Source: Chth-196 sp044376515 (GTDB lineage: Bacteria > Verrucomicrobiota > Verrucomicrobiia > Chthoniobacterales > Chthoniobacteraceae). Taken from it: 64,000 nucleotides of DNA. The stretch covers positions 23,094 to 87,093 of the forward strand of contig JBILKV010000001.1 of NCBI GenBank assembly GCA_044376515.1, written 5' to 3'. This document shows, one piece after another, positions 1-8,372 of the stretch; the first letter of the stretch is position 1; every line of letters begins with the position of its first letter. The notes under the pieces are model-generated. The model did no database searches, was not told where the DNA came from, and saw only the letters and a program-made list of their open reading frames with translations. A program made the position numbers and the translations under genes.

Positions 1-10
1 GAATAGCTGC

Positions 11-415
11 ATGGACGTAGCGATTGCGAATGGCGGGGTGCAGGGGCTCGGATTGGACCTTGTCGAAGTGCGGCGGATGGAATCGGTGATCGGGAAACAG
101 GGGGAGAAGTTTCTCCGGCGCGTGTTCACCCCGGGAGAGCGGGAGTATTGCGGGGCCAAGGCGCAGCCTGCGGTTTTTTACGCCGCCCGCTTCGCCGCCA
201 AGGAGGCCGTGGCGAAGGCGTTTGGCACGGGAATCGGGGCGGCGATCGGTTGGTTGGACATTGAGGTGTTTCGCAATGAGAGCGGCGCGCCGCAAGTGCG
301 CCTCCTGGCGAAGGGGGCCGATCTGGCTGCGAACCGGCGGGTGGTGCGGGTGCTGCTCAGCCTGACGCATACCGGCGGGATGGCCGCCGCGTCAGTGGTG
401 CTGATTGGCGGATAG
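11..415 (+). CDS. acpS: Holo-[acyl-carrier-protein] synthase
   Basis: Transfers the 4'-phosphopantetheine arm of CoA to the serine of apo-acyl carrier protein, activating fatty-acid synthesis in the cytoplasm. The 134-residue length fits the small AcpS family. Visible motifs are GLDLVEVRRM near residue 13 (metal-binding Asp) and FAAKEAVAKAFGTG around residues 61-74 (family signature with the metal-binding Glu). The ATG at 11 is the first start after an in-frame TAG at 4-6, which may end an upstream gene outside the window. No close downstream partner: a decayed region follows. Confidence 0.95.
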   Translation: MDVAIANGGVQGLGLDLVEVRRMESVIGKQGEKFLRRVFTPGEREYCGAKAQPAVFYAARFAAKEAVAKAFGTGIGAAIGWLDIEVFRNESGAPQVRLLAKGADLAANRRVVRVLLSLTHTGGMAAASVVLIGG

Positions 416-447
416 GCGGCAAAATACAAACGATTCGCCCGGCCCCA

Positions 448-783
448 CTATGTGAAAATGCCTGTCAAGCCGGCCACAGACCCCTCTCGCCGGACCGCGA
501 CTGAACCCGCCCTACCCGGGAACCCTCCACTGTCGAATCGCCTGTTCGAAATCGAGCGCCTGTCGATGAACATAGCCATCATGAGCGCCGGACGCGTGTC
601 GCAAAAGCGACCTCCGCGGCCCCAGCCCCGTGGACTTTTGGGGGCGAATCCAACTGATGTGAACTCGCAAACATTTCCACCGAGATCATAAAATCCTAGT
701 GCGTCGGGCTGAACCTGAACTCCGAAATCAGAGGAGGAATCGCCTTGTGCAAAAGGCTGTGGCTGAAAGGCGTTGCAACACAA
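448..783 (-). pseudogene. Remnant of an FGE-sulfatase (SUMF1-like) domain protein, C-terminal part
   Basis: Reading the minus strand, about 55 residues (roughly 738 down to 574) match the end of formylglycine-generating-enzyme/SUMF1 domains: DALGFYDLGGNVCEF resembles the family's NALGLYDMxGNVWEW, followed by GRGGRFCDTRPAL (family RGGSW) and a terminal FDSGGF resembling the usual GFR. The remaining N-terminal two thirds of the domain is absent upstream, no convincing start or ribosome-binding site is seen, and the frame runs on for about 40 unrelated residues after the match. I infer a truncated, decayed gene. An intact small protein is the less likely alternative. Confidence 0.55.
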
Positions 784-1617
784 AATGCAACCTCAGCCCC
801 GCTCAAAGCTGTGTTCTCCAGAATTCACTCCCTTTTCGGTGCTCGCCAAGTTCATTTTCGCGGCACCTCCAAGCCCATCACCCCATTCGGTGGCCTCATC
901 AGCTTGGTAGAGTTTTTCGGCAAAAGTCGTCTCACCGACACGATTCAAGACTTCATGCCGTTTAGGCTGAGCAGCCCTAACCCGACTTCCCCGGGATATT
1001 CGATACTCTCTCTGTCAAAAACGTTCTGGGGCGTTTTTTCTGGCGATGCTACCCGATTCGCCCAGAGGGTTTCTTGGAAAAAAAGGGGGAGTAAACCGAG
1101 TTTGGAAAGTTTCTGATTCAAGGCGGTAGGAAACTGCGTCATGCCCGCAACCCGTTGCTTGCTTTCCTTTCAAAGTCGCAAATATCCGAAGCGGATACTT
1201 TGAAGCTGCCGCAACAGGGCGGGCACTTTCGCGATTGCTCCCCGAGCCTGCCACTCCAGTAGACAGTCGGGCACTGAGCCAAGATGCCAAAAAACAGATC
1301 CTCACGTGATTAACCACCCGGTCGGGTCGGTACGATTGAGGAGGTTTTTGAGCCCCCGAACAACCCGCTCCCGAGCCGCTGGGGCTGGCTTACCGCAGGG
1401 CGGGTCGCTGAGCTTTTAAAATTTGAACGTCCGAGAACCGGGTTAGCGCGGAATCGCGTCTTCGACTTCGGAGTACAGGTTGAAGCACTGGGATCGCTGC
1501 CACACTCCGAGAGTTCGAAGCCTGGTGCGGTAGCTTTGCGGGCGGGGCCTTGCGAAGACCGACCGCGTTTCGGTTGCGGTTAGCGGAAGCTGCGGCCACA
1601 CTGCTCCGGATATTCCC
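784..1617. other. Long gene-poor stretch with possible further coding remnants
   Basis: No gene can be supported here. Together with the FGE remnant this makes about 1.2 kb of degraded-looking DNA with visibly lower GC than the flanks. One minus-strand frame stays open from 1014 to 793 and ends in a stop. Its residues look protein-like (for example YQADEATEWGDGLGG), but I do not recognise a family and there is no ATG at its head. It lies directly upstream, in the same direction, of the FGE remnant, so it may be another decayed piece. The end nearest 1617 should hold the promoter of the following hydrolase gene, but no clear -35/-10 pair is visible. Confidence 0.4.
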
Positions 1618-2397
1618 ATGCTTCACCTTACGGTCCTTGCAAGCGGTAGTTCTGGCAACTGCGCCCTCGTCGAAACTCCCGGCACCCGCGTGCTCATTGA
1701 CGCCGGTCTCAGCGCCAAACGCGTCGCCGAAAAACTGGCCGGCGTGGGGGTTGCGCCGGAGCAGATAGACGGCATCTTCCTTACCCACGAGCACGCCGAC
1801 CACTCCGCCGCCATCGGAGTCTGGGGCCGCCGCCACCGGACACCCGTATTTGCCAACCGCCTCACGGCGGAGGCCCTTTCGAAGGACACCAAGGGAGTGG
1901 ATTGGAAAATTTTCCAAACCGGCGCCCCCTTCACTCTGGGCTCCCTTCAGGTTCAGAGCTTCTCCATCCCGCACGATGCCGCCGAACCGGTCGGTTTTGT
2001 CCTTGGCTGCCACGGACAATCCCTCGGCTTTCTCACGGACCTCGGCTTTCCCACCCGGATGGTGATCGAGCGGGTGCGCTCCGTCCACACACTCGTCATC
2101 GAAGCCAATCACGATGAGAAAATGCTCCACGAGGACACCCGCCGCCCCTGGGCCACCAAGCAGCGCATCATGTCGAGACACGGGCACCTCTCAAACGCCG
2201 CTGCGGCCGAGGTTCTGGCCGACATTGCGGGCAACGGCCTGCGCCGCGCACTGTTGGGACATCTCAGCGAAGACTGCAACACTCCCGAGTTGGCGCTCCG
2301 CACTGTGCGGGAGCGTTTGGCCAAGGACGGCGGCGGCGGAGTGGAAGTCCTGTGCGCCTCTTCGCCCGGTGCCTCCGAGCGGTTGCTCGTGGGCTGA
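1618..2397 (+). CDS. MBL-fold metallo-hydrolase, WalJ/YycJ-like
   Basis: Predicted cytoplasmic metallo-beta-lactamase-fold hydrolase of 259 residues. The N-terminus (ASGSSGNCALVE) is typical of the WalJ/YycJ branch. The dinuclear metal motif THEHADH is at residues 56-62, and further family landmarks are FLTDLG and EANHDEKML in the middle, then RHGHLSN. WalJ-type proteins have been linked to the WalKR cell-wall system in Firmicutes and to nuclease or phosphodiesterase-like activity. The substrate here cannot be read from sequence, and no WalKR genes are nearby. ppc follows in the same direction after about 90 bp. Confidence 0.85.
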   Translation: MLHLTVLASGSSGNCALVETPGTRVLIDAGLSAKRVAEKLAGVGVAPEQIDGIFLTHEHADHSAAIGVWGRRHRTPVFANRLTAEALSKDTKGVDWKIFQTGAPFTLGSLQVQSFSIPHDAAEPVGFVLGCHGQSLGFLTDLGFPTRMVIERVRSVHTLVIEANHDEKMLHEDTRRPWATKQRIMSRHGHLSNAAAAEVLADIAGNGLRRALLGHLSEDCNTPELALRTVRERLAKDGGGGVEVLCASSPGASERLLVG

Positions 2398-2488
2398 TCC
2401 ACGCACCACAAATCCCGGGAGAAGACGATGAAAAGCCGACCGCAGCGCATTTGAGGCTTTCTTCGGAGCACGACCTGGGTGATTGACT

Positions 2489-5257
2489 ATGCCTCAGCCT
2501 ATGAACGCTGAGCCGCCGGACTACGTGCAGTTGGGATTCGCCCGGATGGAGCGCGACCTCGATTACCTCATCCGCTGCTTCGCGGAGGTGCTTTCCGAAC
2601 TCGGCCTCCCGGAACTGGCCGCCCATCTGCCTTGGCAGGGAAAGCCCTCCCCGGACGGTGAAACGCCTCCGAGGCTGGGACTTGCGCTTTCAGTTGCCTT
2701 TCAGCTGCTCAACATGGTGGAGGAAAACGCCGCCGCCCAGACTCGCGCGCTCCGAGACCGGGTGGAGGAACTGAGCGCCGAACCGGGAACCTGGGGCGCC
2801 CAACTCAAGCGGCTCAGGGAGGCCGGGGTCGATGAAGCCCACATCGCCAAGGCGCTCTGCGAAGTGCGCGTCGAGCCAGTGTTGACCGCCCACCCGACGG
2901 AGGCCAAGCGCCTTTCGGTGTTGGACCAGCACCGCGTTCTCTTCGGACTGCTCGAGCGCGTCACCCATTCCGACCTTCCTCCGCCGGAGGCACGCTCCCT
3001 GCGCTTCTCGGTGAAGGCGGCGCTGGAACGGCTTTGGCGGACCGGCGAAATCCTGCTTGAAAAACCCACCCTTGCCGACGAACGCCGCAACGTCCTGCAC
3101 TACCTGAGGGACGTCTTTCCGCCGGTCCTTCCAACCTTGGATGCACGCCTGCGGGATGCTTGGACGGAAGCGGGTTTCAATGTCGATCTGCTCCGGGCCC
3201 CGGGGAGCATGCCTCGGATTCGCTTTGGAACGTGGGTCGGGGGCGACCGCGACGGACACCCCGGAGTGACGGCCGAGGTGACTGCGGAAACCCTCGAGCG
3301 GCTGCGGGTCAACGCCCTGGTGGTGCTCCGCCAAAAGCTGACAGACCTCGCTGAGCAGCTGTCGCTTTCCAGTTGGATGCAGTCTCCTCCCCAGCGGCTG
3401 GAGGAGGCCACGGCACGGCTTGAATCGGTGCTTGGAGACCGCAAGCCTTCGGCATCGCGTCCGGGCGAACCGTGGCGCCGGCATGTGGAACTGATGGTGG
3501 CGCGCCTTCCTCTGGAGGAGTCGCCCGGCCAGTTGGCGCGGCTCTGCCAGGAGGAGGGGCGGTACCTGAACGCCTCGGAGGTGGTCGCCGATCTGGACCT
3601 TCTGCATGCATCCCTCAACGAAATTGGCGCGGGCCGTCTGGCGGAATCCGATGTCCAGCCCGTGCGCCGGGCGCTGGAGGTCTTTGGTTTCCACCTTGCC
3701 CAGTTGGACATCCGTCAGAATTCGGTTTTCCACGCGAAAGCGCTCACGCAACTGCTCGGAGCCAGTGGGATTTCGGCCGACGATTGGGAGGAGTGGTCGG
3801 AGGCGGAGCGGTTGCGTTTTCTTGAGAGGGAGCTGAGGTCGCCGCGGCCCTTTCTGCATCCATCGGCCTCCGCGGGCCCCGAGGCGGATGTGGTGCTGGG
3901 TTGTTACCGGGTGTTGGCGGCCCACATCGAACGGTTTGGATCCGCTGGCATCGGGGCGCTCATCGTGAGCATGACGCGGCGGCTTTCGGACCTTTTGCTT
4001 GTCTATGTGCTGGCGAGGGAGGCGGGGTTGCTGCGGGCCATGCCTGAAGGAATTGTCTGCCTGTTGCCGGTGGTGCCCTTGTTTGAGACCATCGAGGACC
4101 TTGATGGCGCGCCGGGGATGCTGCGCTCCTTTTTGGAACAGCCCGTCACGCGGAACAGTCTGGAATTTGCCGCCAAACGGATGGGCCGTCCCGCGGAGAT
4201 GATCCAACAGGTGATGGTGGGCTACAGCGACAGCAACAAGGACGGGGGCATTATGGCGAGCCAATGGTCGCTGCAGCGTTCCCAGAAACAGCTCGCCCAA
4301 AGCGCCAGCAACTCGGGAGTTATGCTGCGCTTTTTCCACGGCCGCGGCGGAACGGTCAGCCGGGGCGCGGGTCCGACCCACCGGTTTCTGGAAGCGCTTC
4401 CCCACGGTTCCCTTTCGGGCCAGATGCGCCTGACCGAACAGGGCGAAACCATCGCGCAAAAATACGCCAACCCAGCCACCGCCACTTACAATCTGGAACT
4501 GCTGCTCGCCGGTGTCACCGCCGCCACGGTCCAGCATGGCGCCGAGTTCGTCGAGGATCCGGCATTCGCTCCCCTGATGGAAAAGCTGGCCACCAGCAGC
4601 CGCAAGGCGTACCGGGACCTGCTGGATGCCGACGGTTTTCTGTCCTTTTACCGGCAAGCCACCCCTATCGACGCCCTTGAAAACAGCCGCATCGGCTCGC
4701 GTCCCTCGCGCAGGACGGGCCGGCCAAGCCTCGCCGATTTGCGTGCGATCCCGTGGGTCTTTTCGTGGAGTCAGGCGCGCTATTACATTCCGGGTTGGTA
4801 CGGAATGGGCAGCGCACTAGGCGCGCTCACCGGGGAGGAGATGGCCCTGCTGACTGCGCGCCGGCGCGCTTGGCCTTTCTGGGGGTATGTGCTCACCAAC
4901 GTGGAGTCCTCCCTTGCCAGTGCGGACACCGAGTTGATGGACTTGTACGCGGACCTAGTGGAGGACGCCGCCCTGCGGGCCCGCTTTAAGTCCCAAATCC
5001 GCGCGGAATGGGACCGCACCCACCTTGCATTGGAAAAACTCCGGGGGAAATCGCTGCAGAACAGCCGCCCCAGAATGCTCAAGACCCTTGGGCTGCGTAG
5101 CGAGGCGCTCCGGGTGTTGCACCATCAGCAGGTCGGACTGCTTCGGGAGTGGCGGGGACGCATCAGCTTCGGAAACGCTGCAGGCGCAGACGCACTGCTC
5201 CCTGAACTGCTTCTCTCGATCAACGCTATCGCCAGCGGCCTGCGCACCACCGGATAG
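2489..5257 (+). CDS. ppc: Phosphoenolpyruvate carboxylase
   Basis: Carboxylates PEP with bicarbonate to oxaloacetate, an anaplerotic feed into the TCA cycle; cytoplasmic. The 922 residues are full length for bacterial PEPC. Diagnostic motifs occur in order: VLTAHPTEAKRLSVL with the catalytic His (about residue 136), GGDRDGHPGVT, LDIRQNS, GYSDSNKDGG, FHGRGGTVSRGAGP with the essential Arg-rich loop, and the conserved C-terminal NAIASGLRTTG. I chose the ATG at 2489 over an in-frame TTG at 2483; an ATG at 2501 is also possible. The bicarbonate transporter/carbonic anhydrase at 54.9 kb could supply substrate, but the two are not linked in an operon. Confidence 0.97.
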   Translation: MPQPMNAEPPDYVQLGFARMERDLDYLIRCFAEVLSELGLPELAAHLPWQGKPSPDGETPPRLGLALSVAFQLLNMVEENAAAQTRALRDRVEELSAEPGTWGAQLKRLREAGVDEAHIAKALCEVRVEPVLTAHPTEAKRLSVLDQHRVLFGLLERVTHSDLPPPEARSLRFSVKAALERLWRTGEILLEKPTLADERRNVLHYLRDVFPPVLPTLDARLRDAWTEAGFNVDLLRAPGSMPRIRFGTWVGGDRDGHPGVTAEVTAETLERLRVNALVVLRQKLTDLAEQLSLSSWMQSPPQRLEEATARLESVLGDRKPSASRPGEPWRRHVELMVARLPLEESPGQLARLCQEEGRYLNASEVVADLDLLHASLNEIGAGRLAESDVQPVRRALEVFGFHLAQLDIRQNSVFHAKALTQLLGASGISADDWEEWSEAERLRFLERELRSPRPFLHPSASAGPEADVVLGCYRVLAAHIERFGSAGIGALIVSMTRRLSDLLLVYVLAREAGLLRAMPEGIVCLLPVVPLFETIEDLDGAPGMLRSFLEQPVTRNSLEFAAKRMGRPAEMIQQVMVGYSDSNKDGGIMASQWSLQRSQKQLAQSASNSGVMLRFFHGRGGTVSRGAGPTHRFLEALPHGSLSGQMRLTEQGETIAQKYANPATATYNLELLLAGVTAATVQHGAEFVEDPAFAPLMEKLATSSRKAYRDLLDADGFLSFYRQATPIDALENSRIGSRPSRRTGRPSLADLRAIPWVFSWSQARYYIPGWYGMGSALGALTGEEMALLTARRRAWPFWGYVLTNVESSLASADTELMDLYADLVEDAALRARFKSQIRAEWDRTHLALEKLRGKSLQNSRPRMLKTLGLRSEALRVLHHQQVGLLREWRGRISFGNAAGADALLPELLLSINAIASGLRTTG

Positions 5258-5326
5258 GCGCGCGCCTGAGGCGCCGACTCCCCCGATCCAGTTGGCGAAT
5301 CGCCCGGTCTGGGCTAGGTTCCCGTG

Positions 5327-6439
5327 ATGATCAGGAAAGTGCTTCCTTTGCTTGCGATGGCCATCCTAGCGGCGTACGCGTGGCAGGAATGGCACGTTGG
5401 GCTTGATTCTGCGGGGATCGCGGGCACGGGTGCTTCCGCCATGCGTTTCCCGGGCCTTGCGGCAATGGAGGAGGAGTACACCCAGCTTGTGCAGAACGTG
5501 GTGCCCTCGGTGGTCAGCATCACCACCGAAACGCGCATCCAACAGCAGGTGGCGATGTACGCCGACCTCTTTGACATGCTCTTTGGGCCGCGCCAGCGGG
5601 TCGTCGAACAGAAGGAGACGGGGCTGGGCTCCGGGGTGATTGTCTCCAAGGAAGGCCACATCCTCACCAACCATCACGTGATCGCCGGTAAGGAAAAGAT
5701 CCTTGCCCAGTTGACTGACGGGCGGGTTGCTCCGGCGGAACTCATCGGCAGCGACCCCGCCACGGACATCGCGGTACTGAAGATCGAGGGGCCGGTTCCG
5801 GCGCTGGGCTTCGCAAACAGCGATAACGTCAAGGTGGGCCAACCGGTCTTGGCGGTGGGGAACCCCTTCGGTCTTCAGGAGACGGTCACTCAGGGGATTA
5901 TCAGTGCCAAGGGGCGGGCGGTGCGCGACAGCGGCGTGGAGTTTCTGCAGACGGATGCCTCGGTCAACCAGGGCAACTCGGGCGGGCCCCTGCTCAATTT
6001 CAAGGGGGAGGTCATAGGCATCAACAGCGCCATTTATTCGGCCAACACCGGCACCTGGCTCGGGATCTCCTTTGCGATTCCCTCCAACGTGGCCCGTCAT
6101 TCCATGGAGAGTATCCTGCGGACCGGTCGCGTGCAGCGACAGACCCTCGGAGTTGCGACCAGTCCGCTGACACCGGCCATCGCCAGGCAGAAGGGACTTC
6201 GGGCCGTGGTGGGTGTTTTGGTCACCCAAGTGCGGTCTGGGTCGCCCGCCGAGCAGGCGGGGATCAAACCCGGCGACGTCATCGTCCGGTTCAACGGCGA
6301 GATTTTGGAAAACCCCAACAGTCTCCAACGCTCACTGGCATCCCTGCGGGCCGGCACCCGCGTGCAGTTGGGCGTGGTGCGCGACGGTCGCGAATACCCG
6401 CCGGTCGCGGTCGATGTCGCAAACCTTCCGGATCCCTAG
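5327..6439 (+). CDS. HtrA/DegP-family trypsin-like serine protease with one PDZ domain
   Basis: Envelope quality-control protease of 370 residues. An N-terminal hydrophobic segment (residues 4-17) acts as signal peptide or membrane anchor. The protease domain carries the catalytic triad His117 (TNHHVI), Asp147 (ATDIAVLK) and Ser218 (GNSGGPLLN). A single PDZ domain covers about 265-360 (GSPAEQAGIKPGDVI), so the layout is DegS/HhoB-like rather than the two-PDZ DegP. GTG at 5324 directly precedes the chosen ATG. No regulatory partner is adjacent. Confidence 0.93.
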   Translation: MIRKVLPLLAMAILAAYAWQEWHVGLDSAGIAGTGASAMRFPGLAAMEEEYTQLVQNVVPSVVSITTETRIQQQVAMYADLFDMLFGPRQRVVEQKETGLGSGVIVSKEGHILTNHHVIAGKEKILAQLTDGRVAPAELIGSDPATDIAVLKIEGPVPALGFANSDNVKVGQPVLAVGNPFGLQETVTQGIISAKGRAVRDSGVEFLQTDASVNQGNSGGPLLNFKGEVIGINSAIYSANTGTWLGISFAIPSNVARHSMESILRTGRVQRQTLGVATSPLTPAIARQKGLRAVVGVLVTQVRSGSPAEQAGIKPGDVIVRFNGEILENPNSLQRSLASLRAGTRVQLGVVRDGREYPPVAVDVANLPDP

Positions 6440-6553
6440 CCATCGGGCCTGACGCGGTCCAGACGGTCCGTGTGTGGGGCGGTCCGGATCGGGGAGGGGG
6501 AAGGGGCGCGGAGGGGGGCGTCTGCCGCAAGCCCCATCCGCGATTCAGGGGGT

Positions 6554-6748
6554 ATGCCTCAACCTCCTCAACAACCTGTTTACCCAGCCCCCTCCACCAC
6601 CGCTCTCTGGCTGGCGAGAGTAAGTATCGGCCTCCTGATCGGAACCGCCCTCTGGCTGCTGGGCTTCCGCGCCCACGAAAACAGGGGGAGCGTGGACAGT
6701 GGCCGCACCATCACGGCGGAGCTTCGGTTTCCCGAACCAAAGCGATAG
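6554..6748 (+). CDS. Small hypothetical single-pass membrane protein
   Basis: 64 codons from an ATG. The protein begins with a Pro/Gln-rich stretch (PQPPQQPVYP), has one predicted transmembrane helix (WLARVSIGLLIGTALWLLGF, about residues 19-38) and a charged tail. It lies about 115 bp downstream of the HtrA gene in the same direction and ends just before the dispersed repeat. The amphiphilic layout makes it more believable than a random frame, but no family is recognised. Confidence 0.4.
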   Translation: MPQPPQQPVYPAPSTTALWLARVSIGLLIGTALWLLGFRAHENRGSVDSGRTITAELRFPEPKR

Positions 6749-6764
6749 AGTGCGGGTGGTCTTG

Positions 6765-7108
6765 TACCACGTATCTGAGTTTTCTGGATTATTAGCGATG
6801 GGAACCCCGTAAATTGATCGTTCCGCCTTGTTGAGAAAAGCGGCGCGGATTTTCGCCAAATCTGACGCCCCGCAAGGGGCAGTTCTCTTTCAGCCCATGG
6901 CAACGCCATGGGAAAACCGTCCCGAAAAAAGAATACGCCCTGAAAGGGCACCCTCACCTGCCCGGTCCATCCGAAAGCGTGGCTTCCTCATGGGGCGCCA
7001 GGGCTTCATGTTTGATAACGGATCAAACCCACGGCGTTGCCATGGGCTGCGAGTGACCTACCCCTTCGGGGCGGAAACACTCCGGTTATCATTGAGAGTT
7101 GGTATGAG
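6765..7108 (+). repeat. Dispersed hairpin-rich repeat, copy 1
   Basis: About 344 bp nearly identical (roughly 90% by eye) to 31271-31611, in the same orientation. It contains several perfect stem-loops: GCCCC-GCAA-GGGGC at 6867-6880, CCCATGGC-AAC-GCCATGGG at 6894-6912, GCCCT-GAA-AGGGC at 6937-6949 and CCCC-TTC-GGGG at 7061-7071. In addition 7033-7046 is the exact reverse complement of 6894-6907, so distant arms can pair. It sits between convergent genes and has no terminal inverted repeats or target duplication that I can see. A minus-strand and several plus-strand frames are open in it, but I treat them as accidental. Confidence 0.9.
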
Positions 7109-7185
7109 CGGGCAGGGGGAGGGCAATGGAGTTGGCCACGGTGAGCCTGCGAAACCTCCTCTGACGCACCCTTCCCCGAGCCCGC

Positions 7186-8202
7186 TTAGCGTTCGACAGC
7201 CACGCCCAGCTGGGTTGAGGGCTGGGTTGAGGGCTGGGGCCTCGGCTGCACCCGGTAGGCGAGGTAGGCCACCCCTCCGAGCAGAGCGGATAAGAGCGCG
7301 AATCCCAGAAGGAGCAACGAGAGGGCGGCCAACCGATGCTCAGCGCCGGTTGAGAAGGAGCCCATGAAGAGAAACAGCAGGTAGTCCCGTACCCCGATCC
7401 CTGCAAAGGTGATCGGCAAAACACCCGCCAGAATGATCACCGGCACAAAGCTGACCCAGACCGTCAGCGGCGCATCAATCCCAACCGCGGCACCAACCGC
7501 CCAGTAAGTCCCGCAGACCAAGAGTTGTGCGCACAAAGCGCGCGCCGCAACACCAAGGAGAGGCCCTTTATTCTGGGCAAACACATCGGCGGCGGCCGCA
7601 CACTCCCCGATGATTCTGGCATTCGGAAAGCGGTTTCTTATCGTTCCGATAAGGCGGCCCAGTTGAACCTGGTTCAGGCAGAAGAGCACGGCGCAGCCGA
7701 GCACAACTCCAGCCCCGGCGATGAGGAAACTTGTCGCCACGAGTCGGGACGACTTTTGAGCGCTGAGCAATCCCCAGTGCAAGGGGATGCAGAGCAGGGA
7801 GAGGACAAAGAGGCAGCAGAATCCGATGAGCCGATCCAACAGGACGGTCACACACGCCTGACTGGATCGCCCCGGGGCGAGCCGGGAGACGTACAGCAAA
7901 CGCGTTCCATCGTCCCCCGCCACCCCCGGGACGAGTACTCCGAAAAACTGGCCGATTTGACAAATCAACGCCAACTTGAGTGCCGGCAGGTGAATGCCCA
8001 GCGTGCCAAGGAGTGTTTTCCAGCGGAATCCGGAAATTAGAACGGGCAGGAGCGAGCACACTCCTGCGATGGCCAGATCGCTCCACCTCGCCCCGAGGAG
8101 CACCTTCCAGACGCCGGCAACATCGACCCTCCCGCTGAGCCAGAGCAACGCGCCGCTCACCACGGCGAGTTTCAGCAGGGGGTAGATAACTTTATGTTTC
8201 AT
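7186..8202 (-). CDS. Flippase-like / lysylphosphatidylglycerol-synthase TM-domain membrane protein
   Basis: Integral membrane protein of 338 residues with about eight hydrophobic segments. It resembles the UPF0104/LPG_synthase_TM family (AglD and YbhN relatives), whose members lack the aminoacyl-transferase domain of MprF and are thought to move or handle lipid-linked molecules. Family-like features are GVAGDDGTRL with its GD..R motif, and a late AGIGVRDYLL segment matching the conserved GVRE region. The chosen ATG at 8202 begins MKHKVIYPLL directly before the first helix; the frame also extends about 20 codons upstream. The tail is Pro/Gln/Ser-rich. The gene is divergent from the ABC importer operon. 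Confidence 0.75.
   Translation of the reverse strand: MKHKVIYPLLKLAVVSGALLWLSGRVDVAGVWKVLLGARWSDLAIAGVCSLLPVLISGFRWKTLLGTLGIHLPALKLALICQIGQFFGVLVPGVAGDDGTRLLYVSRLAPGRSSQACVTVLLDRLIGFCCLFVLSLLCIPLHWGLLSAQKSSRLVATSFLIAGAGVVLGCAVLFCLNQVQLGRLIGTIRNRFPNARIIGECAAAADVFAQNKGPLLGVAARALCAQLLVCGTYWAVGAAVGIDAPLTVWVSFVPVIILAGVLPITFAGIGVRDYLLFLFMGSFSTGAEHRLAALSLLLLGFALLSALLGGVAYLAYRVQPRPQPSTQPSTQLGVAVER
7209..7239. repeat. 12-bp tandem duplication inside the flippase-like gene
   Basis: The unit GCTGGGTTGAGG occurs twice in tandem (7209-7220 and 7221-7232) with a partial third copy. On the minus strand it encodes the repeated PSTQPSTQ motif at the C-terminal tail of the membrane protein, giving an in-frame, slippage-prone extension. 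Confidence 0.85.
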
Positions 8203-8372
8203 GAAATCATTAGATCTGTTGCCGAAGCTAACCCCGTTGAGCCAACACTCAAGCGCTTCCAACTCTCCTCAATTCGGGGGATTACAAGCTCAGATCAACG
8301 GAAGTGCCCGGCCCCACATTGGAGCGCGCCACGGATTGCTTTCAACTAAAGCCTGTGTATAGCTTCGCGGGG

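Noticed and set aside
2690..4657. 655-codon open frame antisense to PEP carboxylase
   Set aside because: Shadow of the GC-rich codon pattern of ppc; low-complexity Arg/Gly/His-rich translation and no family similarity.
6828..7367. 179-codon frame through repeat copy 1
   Set aside because: The corresponding frame in copy 2 is broken by indels and the sequence is dominated by hairpins, so it is repeat DNA rather than a gene.
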